A stretch of DNA of 64,000 bases from Sanderia malayensis (taxonomy: Eukaryota > Cnidaria > Scyphozoa > Semaeostomeae > Pelagiidae). The notes under the pieces were generated by a model. The model worked only from the letters and a program-made list of their open reading frames with translations. It was not told where the DNA came from and did not search any database. The position numbers were made by a program, and so were the translations under genes. Below, in pieces: positions 22,086 to 31,889 of the stretch (the first letter of the stretch is position 1; each line of letters opens with the position of its first letter). The stretch lies in contig RQOL01000532.1 of assembly GCA_013076295.1 (NCBI GenBank), positions 1,736,001 to 1,800,000 on the forward strand, written 5' to 3'.

Positions 22086-25000
22086 TTTTGAATATTTAAT
22101 GCTTTTTCCTATCTTTTAGAAGGCTATTTCCCTTAACAAGTTCAAGACAACTTCAACAACCGAAGAAGAAAAGAATTGTGTTCAGCTTCATGGAAACGAG
22201 ACTGGGACTTCATCTATCAACCTAAAATATCAGTTTGCAAGAGTGAAGTGAGTGGTTGATATTGGGAATGTTTTTAGGAAATAGGAAGGTTAGTTTCTAC
22301 AATAGCAGAATTTAAATTATAGTATGTATGAAAGTATATATTTGAGTGAAATAATGGTACAAAACGTACAAAACGGATAGCTTAATGTTAGGCCATTGTG
22401 GGGGCTGGGTTTACAACAAAACGAGGCCCGGGCTTGTGTCTTTGAATTTGGCATTTTTGGTTTATATTTAGTAGAGAGAGCAGTAAAACTGCTATTATAT
22501 ATATTTTTCTAGAAAGTACAGTTCCATTGATGTCTTAAATATCTCGCTCTTTTTAGGTCCGTGCCGTCGCACAAAGTGATCATTACAAGTTCATCTCCTC
22601 CGCAGTATCCAATACATCGCATCACTCTGAGCAAAAGGCATCCAAAAGAGGTAAGGCATATTCGTCACAATTTCAGCTTCTTTCTTGATCGCATGCGTGT
22701 ATGCCTGTATGCTCCCACGTCTAATGTGTATTGCATTCTCATCTCAAGATCTTGTCGTCTTTTATACTGTTGGTTACCATTGCCTGTGTCAAATGCCACT
22801 GCTGGGGAAATTTCGGCTCTTTTTCGGCTGGAGATAACTGATTTCGAAGGTCGTGAGACCTAGAGATCACCATCTACATTGGCTAAACGTGGAATTAGGG
22901 TGAGCTTTAGTGGCTGCTCGGCACGTGGCATAGGTTCCCCCGGGGAAGATAGGGTTTCGCCGTTTTTTTGGCGAAATTTTATTGGAACCGGATAATTTTC
23001 AAATGTGCTTCCTCAAGTTTTTTCAATATTTTGATGTCTTTACTTTAAGATTGAAAAATTAACTGCTTAAGGCAAAGAGAAATGCCCAACGAGACGTTTT
23101 AGACTGTTGGTTTTTAAGCACCACAGTCAGAACTCCTCCGCAGTCAAAGGCCTTGCTGCCTTTAATGGGTGTTGCCGAGGATTCTGAATCACTAACATTC
23201 GTTTTATTCAATGGTTGCTTGTCAGTCTTCTTGATACTATAATCGAGTGCACGTGGGAGCCTTCAAGGTACGCATGTGCAAAGATGAACTCTTCACAATG
23301 TAACATCAATATACCATTGTTAAGGGCGGGGCGCATTTCTTCCTTGGATTGTCTGAAGCACGAGGAGTTTGGTATTTCCTGTTTTTGTGAATGATGTTAC
23401 CAAATACGGCTGCATATATGATGCTGTAATACACTTCCTGTCTGCGCAGGTGCGCAAGTATTAATACTCTTACACGTGCTGTTCTGGTCTTTCAGTCTGT
23501 GGTCATGAAGGAGAGAACAAGAGAAGATTCAAGCAAACTGATTTCATCGTGAGAAGATGGTTGGAAATGCTGGAGAACGTTTGTTAACATTTTGCTTTCA
23601 AAATTCACCGCCAAGGCAAGAAGTAGTGACAATGCGAAATAGACAAGATTTGGAAGGCTAAGGAAGATGTTTTGTACCTTTGAATATGGAGATGTTGGAA
23701 GAAGCAAGTTCTGAAGGAAGCCACTTCAAACGCCGACATCTTGGAAAATGCAAAGAAGATGAAGGACACAAACAAGTGACTGGCTGCTGTGGAGAATGAC
23801 TTTCATACATCACCAATGGCGATATATAATATAGAAAATGGTAAGTTTGCGAAGATTTCATGTAGAGTCTTGCTTCTATTTCGTTCCTGTATCTTGTCTG
23901 ATTTGCTTCGAGTTTAATCAAACCTGTTCATATTTTTAGATTCCTTCGAGAGAAGATGCCCTTGAAGAACGGCGGAAGCACTTTCGAGTTTTGGGCGAGT
24001 CGTACTCTAGTTTGAATTATATTTGTTTAAGTTAAACATTGTTGTATTTAAAAGAACATTAACTAACAAAATCTTGTTTTTGTTCTTATTTTTGAGATCT
24101 ATTATTTATTCATATTATACTTTTTCAGGTATTATCTGTCAAGAAAACCTTACTGGATGGATGAAAGCTTCTGAATTATGTCTGGAACTAATTTAATAAT
24201 ATACTTCTACAGTTAATATATATTTATAATTATGTTGAGGCATGTAAGTTATCTATCTGCCATTATCTTTTTAAATTTTTAAGTATTATTTAAGTAAGAA
24301 GACGTCTTGTTGGGTGAAAGCAAAAAGAAGATTGTATTTAGTATACGATGCTGGATTAAAAATATCGATAATTAGTTGCAATTAGAATCTTATTGTTAAA
24401 CAAGAAAATAAAGATGATTAATTATTAATTCAAAAGGGAATTACGTTTTTTCTTTGCGTCAAATTTCGTTTGTCAACATTTGGGTCTCTCTGGCACTTCC
24501 TCCCACCTTTTCAGACTTATATGTTTTATATTTACAGAATTTTCACATAACATTGTCGACCTTAACCATAAATACGACCAACCCCTTGATATTTTCCTTC
24601 ATTTTTCAATTCGTAATTCCAGATACTTTACTCGCCAATACTGCATATTTCTTCAACATTATATAACCCCTTCAATGCCTTTCCCATTATTAACAATATT
24701 ATCTGCTAGAAAGCTTGATACTAACACTGTCAAAATATCACCATTCTGCAACACAGATCTTTATTGAACTCGCCAAGCTGGAAGGGTACAGCCCCAACTG
24801 CCATTCAGGATAAATGAACTTTACATAAACCCTAGCAAGCTGACAGTTTTCAACTACAATGCTTTCTACCTTTTGTTGATACCTGACATCATTCGCCCCA
24901 GCACCCGGTCTGTTTCTCTCCTTCGTCTTCTTTGCATTTTCTACCTATCAGCTTTTGAAATGACTTTCTTAGACTTCCAAATCTTCTTGATTTCGCAGCA

Positions 25001-25386
25001 TCACTACTTCTTGAAACTTGAAGACGACGGTTCAACAAGCGTTGTCCAGCATTTCCAACCATCTTTGCACAATGAGACCAGTTTGCTCGAATCTGGCGCA
25101 TCGTGCACCATCTAAATGGAGTCTTCGCTCTCGGATTCTTGTATTAATAACATTTCATTGTTGTTGTCTGTTTTACTTGCTTTTTCCATGTTCATCTCGA
25201 CTTTTGCGTACACGTCATGACAAATTTTCTTCCTCAAGATAAAAGAAAGAGTTGACATCGCTTCATATATAAAGCATAATTTTCTTTTCCTTAATTTTAA
25301 CAACTACCTTAATGACGTATAGCTTGTAATTAATTAAGTGGCTGAAAAAATTTTTCATTTCATTTGATTCAAATGAAACATTTCAG
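22086..25386. other. Gene-poor accessory stretch with inverted duplication
   Basis: PSMD6's 5' flank comes first. No conserved exon family is recognised here. A segment at about 23490-23830 (+) reappears in inverted orientation at about 24890-25115. Shared words include GATGGTTGGAAATGCTGGA, AGCAAACTG, AAGAAGTAGTGA, GCGAAAT and AGATTTGGAA. Identity is moderate with many small gaps. The minus strand of the right copy has two short open frames (70 and 63 codons, 24889-25101 and 25112-25303) of no known family. They may be remnants of a transposon or gene fragment. Confidence 0.55.
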
Positions 25387-25646
25387 CATAGGCGTAGAGT
25401 TATATTTTCTCCAGGGGGGGGGGGGCTCGAGTGGAATTTTTTTGGAAACTTCATTCTGGGTTTCTTATGATACGGGAAACAAAAAAAACAAGTAATATCA
25501 GTTTAAGCAGTAGCCTTTCTACTTGGATACCCAAAACGTATTCTTTCTAAGAATACGTATTGGGTATCCAAGAATACGTATTGGGTATACGTATTCTTCC
25601 TGGGTACATACTTGAGCCCCCGAGCTCCCCAAAGTCTACGCCTATG
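25387..25646. mobile_element. hAT-like MITE with 8-bp target duplication
   Basis: The ends CATAGGCGTAGA and TCTACGCCTATG form a perfect 12-bp inverted repeat. They are flanked on both sides by the identical octamer CATTTCAG (25379-25386 and 25647-25654). An 8-bp duplication with CA-type ends fits the hAT superfamily. The 260-bp interior has a long G run near the left end, a C-rich right end and iterated AGAATACGTATTGGGTATCC words, and no transposase. Confidence 0.85.
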
Positions 25647-26398
25647 CATTTCAGAGGGTTTCAAGTTTGCTAATACATGCTTATTAGTTTGGTTTATTTT
25701 AACACTGACTCTCCAGACATAAAGAACAGTTCAAATACTTTTATTTACCACGCAGAGGTCAAAGTGGCAAATTACCTTCTTCTTTGTGGTTGTTTTAGCG
25801 ATTCTATCGTCACATGAAATGCAGTGGCGCGAGACGCTGACATCTGGTTTCAAACTTCAATCGCTTTTCCAGCTGATTTTGCAACGAGTGTGAGAAACAC
25901 AACCCTCTTTTGTGAATATGGCACTGCAACGAGTGAACGCACGCTTTCTTGTGAAACTCACTCAGAGGGTCATGTCGAAGGACATGCCTTCTGAGGAAGT
26001 TCAACAACTGGATGTTGCAGTGTCAAACTTCAGAAACTCCGTTCGTGACGTTTTACGTACGTGTATAGTTTGTTATTGTCAATTTCATATCTATAATATA
26101 TAATTGCAGTTCCGCATTTACGCCATGACAGTTTTCACGTGGCTTCTGCTTCTGCTCATACTGCTGCTGCTTTGCAATTGCAATTTCATTTTTGTGAATT
26201 TCAGCATTATTATTATTCATTTGGTATTTGTGACTTTCATTCATATCGTTTTATGCACAGACCCAGTTGTCATGAACGATTTAGAAAGGGTGGAGCAAAG
26301 CCAAGAGCCCTTTGAAAATCCCTTGGTTTTGCCTGGTTAGTATATTTGAAATTCCCATGATCTGATGCAGTTTCTTTTTTTCTACTTTAAAATGTCAT

Positions 26399-26790
26399 TT
26401 TTGAAATATCGACGTTCATGGAGGATAGATAAAGTAATTCACTTGTTGCAGCCAGCCCTCAAGACCAACTTTTGAGCCGATTGTCCTAGAGAGCTGAAAC
26501 GTGTCTCAAAATGATCACAAGGTCCTAATTAGTAGGTTTGGACTATTTGCTACCCAGATTTCGGTCTATTTCGAAATATCAGTTTTGAAACATCGACGTT
26601 CATGGAGGATAGATAAAGTAAGTCACTTGTTGCGGCCATCCCTCAGGACCAACTTTTGAACCGATTGTCCTAAAGAGCTGAAACGTGTCTCAAAATGATC
26701 ACAAGGTCCTAATTAGTAGGTTTGGACTATTTGCTACCCATATTTCGGTCTATTTCAAAATGTCATTTTTGAGATTTCGACGTTCATGGA
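26399..26790. repeat. Tandem duplication of about 185 bp
   Basis: The unit with TCGACGTTCATGGAGGATAG, ACCAACTTTTGA, CCGATTGTCCTA, GAGCTGAAACGTGTCTCAAA and CTAATTAGTAGGTTTGGACT occurs twice in full, followed by the start of a third copy. A diverged relative with ATGATCAAAAAGCACTAATTAGTAGG lies at about 30100-30170. Confidence 0.85.
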
Positions 26791-27095
26791 GTATTTAGGT
26801 TAGAGACACGAGACAATTCTTTTTCTGTTTAGGGTTCTATAATGAACAGGAATATCGAAAAAAATTTGAGATTGTTTGAAAATTGTCGCCTCCAGTCTGA
26901 GAACTAAACGAATTGCCATTATTTGACTGTATATTATTGCATTGGCTAGTTTTGTCGCTAGTTTCAAGGTCTGCCTTCCATTCCAAGAAATTGAAACTAG
27001 TTCAAAAGAAATAGAATAAAAACGATATAAAACATTAGCTTAATTTTTGACATTTGCATGTGTAATTGTGGAAAAAGATTGCTAGAGTTGAACGG

Positions 27096-27384
27096 TGTTG
27101 TAAAGGTGTTGTTGTTGTAGTTAAATAGAACGGATTTACGTAAACGATCACGTGGTATATCGTATTTAACGGCAAACGTATAGCGAATTCAATAGATTAA
27201 GACTACGATTAAGATTAGAGAAGATAGGAAACAGACTCTCACGAATAGAGGTAGAATCGTGAATGTATGAAATGTATGACTAAACAGTTGGTTTAGTTCA
27301 AGATATAATGTTCTGTATATATTTATGAAGAAAGAGTAAAAGGCTTCAGTGTTATTTCTCCTGTTCCAAACCCTGAATACAACA
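27096..27384 (+). mobile_element. Solo LTR with 5-bp target duplication
   Basis: This 289-bp segment begins TGTTGTAAAGG and ends AATACAACA (TG...CA). It is flanked by the direct duplication AACGG at 27091-27095 and 27385-27389. The opposite arm of the palindrome has the uninterrupted site with one AACGG (about 28650), which proves the insertion and its exact ends. Five-base duplication and TG/CA ends fit an LTR retrotransposon whose internal part was lost by recombination. Orientation is assumed. Confidence 0.92.
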
Positions 27385-28162
27385 AACGGAAACGAATTTG
27401 TTTTCTTCAGGCAAGAGAGATGCAGATGCAGATGCTAATAAGTATCTCAATTATTGTGGCTTGATAAAGAAGCTTGCAAAAGACAACGAGAGGCTCAGAA
27501 AAATTGAGAAAATGTCCATCCGAAAAATTCGGAATTATTCGGAATATAAATATCCTGATACGTGCAATAAAAAGCAACAATTGGCAATATGAAGAATTGC
27601 AGACTTATGCAGCCCAGCAGCAAATAAAAATGACTGATCTGCAGTACAGTACCCATGAAATGGAAACGTATTTAAATAAAATTGATCAAGATGAATGATG
27701 AGATATTAATTGCTGGTTGCAACGTGCATGCCACATCGCTTCTAATGTGGGAATGAAACTTGGAATCCTTGATGTACCATGCAGTGAACAAGAGCTGGGT
27801 AGCATCATGACTATGGCTCATACAGTATTTTGTTCTTCTACAAGAATCAATCATGCAATCGAGCAAGAAGTTGTTGCCTGGCAATGACAGCAAATGCAAA
27901 ATAGATACTCATCATTGGTTAATGATTAAGAGCAGCAACAAGAGGCAGAATCATCATTGCCTATTGAAAGACAGAAAGAAGAAAATAATATGAAGGTGAT
28001 ATCAGATGAAATGGCAAGAAATGTACAGCAGTTTTGTTTTTCAATAGGCAATGATGATTCTGCCTCTTGTGGTTGTTTTGTAGCAACAGGCAATGATAAT
28101 TCTGCCTCTTGTTGCTGCTCTTAATCATTAACCAATGATGAGTATCTATTTTGCATTTGCTG

Positions 28163-28628
28163 TCATTGCCAGGCAACAACTTCTTGCTCGATTGCATGAT
28201 TGATTCTTGTAGAAGAACAAAATACTGTATGAGCCATAGTCATGATGCTACCCAGCTCTTGTTCACTGCATGGTACATCAAGGATTCCAAGTCTCGTCCC
28301 CACATTGGAAATGATGTGGCATGCACGTTGCAACAGTTCAGCAACTAATATCTCATCTTGATCAATTCTATTTAAGTACGCCTCCATTTCATGGGTACTG
28401 TACTGCAGATCAGTCATTTTTGTTTGCTGCTGGGCTGCATAAGTCTGCAATTCTTCATATTGCCAATTGTTGCTTTTATTGCACGTGTCTTATCAAGATA
28501 ATTATGTTCCCAATAATTCCGAATGATTCGGATGGAAATTTTCTCAATTTTTCTGAGCCTCTCGTTGTCTTTTGCAAGCTTCTTTATCAAGCCACAGTAA
28601 TTGAGATACTTATTAACATCTCTCTTGC
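28163..28628 (-). pseudogene. Inverted copy of the last exon of the unrecognised gene
   Basis: Read on the minus strand, a cag acceptor precedes GCAAGAGAG at 28628, and the copy runs to a TGA at 28165-28163. It starts GKRDVNKYLNYC and ends EQEVVAWQ. The second half (QTYAAQQQTKMTDL, ELLQRACHIISNVG, TRLGILDVPC) stays open for 95 codons. One base is missing in an A run near 28477 relative to the left copy, so the two halves are out of frame. No exon 1 or 2 copies are found on this strand. It is best read as a decayed duplicate; it might also be a spare 3' exon. Confidence 0.55.
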
Positions 28629-28745
28629 CTGAAAAAAGCAAATTCGTTTCCGTTCAACTCTAGCAATCTTTTTCCACAACAACACATGCAAATGTCAAAC
28701 ACTTAGCTCATGTTTTATCCTTTCTATTGTATTTCTTTTGAGCTA

Positions 28746-31079
28746 CTTTCAATGTTTTGCTCAAACACCCATTAAAGTAATACAGGTATTGTTGCGTCTT
28801 AAGGCAAACACCAAATGATGAATACTCCCTTTCTGCAAGTTGGATTTCAAGATCTTTAATTAGATTTTGAATGCCACCTGTGCTTCCTCACTGCATTTAC
28901 GAGAAATGTCAAAATTATCCATGTCTTTCTTATCAACTTCATTTATTATCAAAAGGGTATGTTCCACACTCTCCTGCTGATCGATTAAAGTTCGCTATTT
29001 GTACACATTCTCGCTCAAACTCAACTGCAAGTAATGAACTTGCTGGGTAAATCAACAATGATATAGCCTCCACAAAAACTAATTTTGCGTCATATTAATT
29101 ACAATTTCAATGTGACGTCATAAAAGATTTTTGTTGATGAATTTGGATAGAGCCCTTGTTTCTGAGCATTTTCTCAAACTTTTAAGATGTTCTTAACAAT
29201 TATATAACTCCATTGCTTTTTGAGTAGTAGCCAGCCATTTAAAAGAATTAAAAATAGGAATAACCCAGAAATATGATTCTTTATTTATTTACTTTATTGT
29301 ATATAGATTTTTCATCTTTCCAACATATGAACTTCTTTGTTTTGAACAGTGACCAGTGGAACCGGATAATATTTTGCCGACTGGAACTTTAAGCTTTTGT
29401 GAATACCCATGCAAGCATGTATTCACAACTGCTTCTCCTCGTTCTTGCATAGTTCATCTAAAGAATTCTTCCATTGAGCATGTGTTTCAATCAACACTAA
29501 TAAGTTTTTGGCTCTAAAAGTTTCCCAGGGCAGGAGTTGTGCAATCATTTACAAGGTAACGTATTTAGTTGCCATAAGGTAAGATTTTTTGTGATTCTGG
29601 TCGGATTGTCACACACAAAGTAACATACAAGTTTTGACACATAAATTGTCTCAAAGTGTTCAATTTCCTGTGTCCTGTCTGTAACAAAGGAGCGTTATAA
29701 TAGAAAAGGCGAGGAGAATTTCAGCCACTGTGTTCAAGAAGATTCTACGAAGAAGTAGTAGTAAATCTTTAGTTAAACTTACACATACCGCTGTTCTCCA
29801 TCAGTTACTTCCCACGAATTCCGAGTGCCTTCGGGGGAATCTTTTGTTTGGGTGTTCAAATACATACGTCTCCATATTCTAAAATAAATAAATAAATAAA
29901 CATTAATATTATTCGCATGTTGAAATTTGTGAAATAATTTGGCGAAAGGAAGATTTGCTATGATTGTCTATTGTTATTGTATTAATTAATGTCCTGTTAT
30001 AACTGTCTCATTATTATTGTGCTTAATTGATATCTAAGCTGTCTTGCTGAAATTCACGAAATTATATGGCAAAAGAAGACAATTCTCTGACCCAGTCAAG
30101 GTCACTAAAGAAATTGAGACAATTTGGATATTGATAGGATATGATCAAAAAGCACTAATTAGTAGGATTAAACTTGATAATGCATTTTTTCTTGTTATAA
30201 TATTACATATAAGTTGGTTAAATTATTCAAATAAGTGTGATAGATCAATGTATAAACATTTTGAACGTGTTTATTCTGTTTATTCTATGATATTCTATTT
30301 CAACTGGGGATCAAACAGAAGTGCCATCTTAAATAAACAATAGAGAACGTTGTTGTGTTGTGCTTTTTATTTGTTTGACTGCTTCCCTTCAAAACAAGCC
30401 CTTTGTCACCTTTACAGTTAAGTTTCTCACCCCAAGAATTTCACGGAACCAAGACAGACAACAAGTCACAAGATATTTGCAATCAATTAAAATAATTGCG
30501 ATTAACACCCTGCGCCTTTTTGGGGCAAAACAACAACTGCAGGGGGATAGCTTTAGAGATTATGGCTTGATTTAATGATAAAAAGAAACATACCTTAATT
30601 CAAAGAAACATACCTTAATTCAAAATCCGACAAATATATGGGTTTTTGCTTTATAGCAAGCTATTAACTGATGTTATATAATAGATTTTAAGTGTGGGAA
30701 ACATTGTTAAACTTTTATTTGATTGTAGAAAGCAATGTAATAAAAAAGTCCAACAAAGCTGCTTATTCTCTCCCTGGGCTTTTCTAACTTTGCTTCCTTT
30801 TTTGCATTGCAAATCCAAGGTGAAATAAATTATCGTATGAATATAACGATCAATTTGCACCAATGCGAAACACATTAATTTTTTGAGCAATTTTCTTTTG
30901 TTTGCCAGATCTGCACAGCCCCATGTCAACGGTACCATATTTGGTGTTGTTTATGAATGAATTTTGTTGTGAACAATGGTCCATGGATTGCTTGCACCAA
31001 GCGAGTGCGTGCGAGTGACAAGCAGTTTTGTCTCGTCGTCAATATTTCAGCAGATTGTAGTGGAAAGCAAGCCAGCAAG
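28746..31079. other. Gene-free repeat-rich stretch
   Basis: No recognisable exon is seen. A diverged relative of the 185-bp repeat lies near 30100-30170. At 30654-30737 a segment closely matches the end of CXXC1 intron 3 and the first bases of its exon 4, but without the MITE present there. The last 100 bases are the 5' flank of the cationic peptide gene. Confidence 0.6.
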
Positions 31080-31889
31080 ATGAAAAAGACAACCTTGGCA
31101 CTCTTCGTTGTCTGTAAGTATTTACTTGTTATTCAATCACATGTATACATTGTCTCCTTTCATCCTTTAAATGTTGTTGCAACCTTTATCAAAAGAAAGC
31201 GCCTTTTTTCAAGCAAATGAAATGTTCATGTATACAAGATTGTAAACAATATTTTCTAGTTGTGTTTGCTTCAATTTTTGTTGAAGCGCTTCGTGCTGAA
31301 AGTTTGGCAGAAGAAGACGAAGCAGATCTTGAAGATTTTGAAAAAACAATGCTGGATATGGAAAAAAAGGATGAAGAACAAATAAATGAAGGTACGAGAT
31401 AAAATTCTTTAATCTTCATGATAATTTCGAGCTGTTACTTTAACATCTTGCAAGCTTGCAATTTTGAGTCTGGTTGCTCAAACAACAATTGTGGCATGTG
31501 AAAGACGAGTTGAAAATTTGATTTAGAAAAGCAAAAGTTACCTCTTTGTTCACGAACAACAATGTTTTTAATTTTCGCTTTATTTTAGTGTAAAAATTTT
31601 GCTCTGACCTTGACTTACATTCTTCTTTCAATTTTACGCAGAATTCAATAAAAAAGATCCAGGCTTTGGGGCGGCTTTGAGACTTATTCCAGGGTTGATA
31701 CGTGCTACTCGTGGTGTTCGGGTTCGTGGTGTTCGGGTTCGTCCTACTCGGGTTCGTCGCACTCGGTTTCATCGTACTCGGGTTCGTCGTGTTCGTATTC
31801 AAGTTCGTGTCCCTCCACGATGCGCCGAAAGAAGACGCCGTTCGTGGGATCCCTCACGAAGAAGAGGCTGTGCTTCAAAGAAACGCTGA
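31080..31889 (+). CDS. Secreted precursor with acidic pro-part and Arg-rich repeat C-terminus (candidate host-defence peptide)
   Basis: Three exons, 31080-31113, 31260-31391 and 31642-31889, join in frame to 137 aa. Residues 1-24 form a signal peptide (MKKTTLALFVVFVFASIF...), with likely cleavage after an Ala at 21 or 24. Residues 25-56 hold 16 acidic and 3 basic residues. Residues 69-137 hold 26 Arg and 2 Lys against 2 acidic residues. From about 79 to 112 a five-residue period of the type R-x-(V/T)-R-(V/F/I) alternates basic and hydrophobic side chains, as in an amphipathic strand. Two cysteines (116 and 132) could pair. An acidic pro-part that masks a cationic C-terminal peptide is the layout of many antimicrobial precursors, including Hydra arminins. 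I see layout similarity only, not homology. A matrix or nucleic-acid-packing role is also possible. Confidence 0.7.

Larger units (their letters stand above)
25918..27887 (+). pseudogene. Unrecognised coiled-coil gene, last exon broken
   Basis: Three exons fit GT-AG sites and phase: 25918-26056, 26261-26335 and a last exon from 27411 to a TGA at 27885-27887. Exon 1 starts MALQRVNARFLVKL, exon 2 reads through NDLERVEQSQEPFENPLVLP, and exon 3 starts GKRDADADANKYLNYC. The predicted product is roughly 220 aa, charged and helical, with KKLAKDNERLRKIEK suggesting a coiled coil. I do not recognise the family. Compared with the inverted copy of exon 3 at 28163-28628, this copy has a small deletion near 27562 that shifts frame and a further indel with an in-frame stop near 27697. 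It is therefore probably not functional as it stands, unless these are sequencing errors. Intron 2 holds a 185-bp tandem repeat and a solo LTR. Confidence 0.5.
27005..28745. repeat. Large imperfect palindrome (inverted duplication)
   Basis: The left arm (about 27005-27971) and right arm (about 28037-28745) are inverted copies of each other, around a spacer of about 65 bp. Each arm holds the last exon of the unrecognised gene plus preceding intron sequence. The left arm alone carries the solo LTR at 27096-27384. Arm identity is high, at roughly nine in ten positions by eye, with small indels and a 46-bp local duplication (CAAGAGGCAGAATCATCATT) near the centre of the right arm. Confidence 0.9.

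Noticed and set aside
22556..22651. Exon-like block between a tag acceptor and a gtaagg donor with an open frame (SVPSHKVIITSSSPP...)
   Set aside because: No partner exons or family match were found on either side. Splice-like borders alone are too weak.
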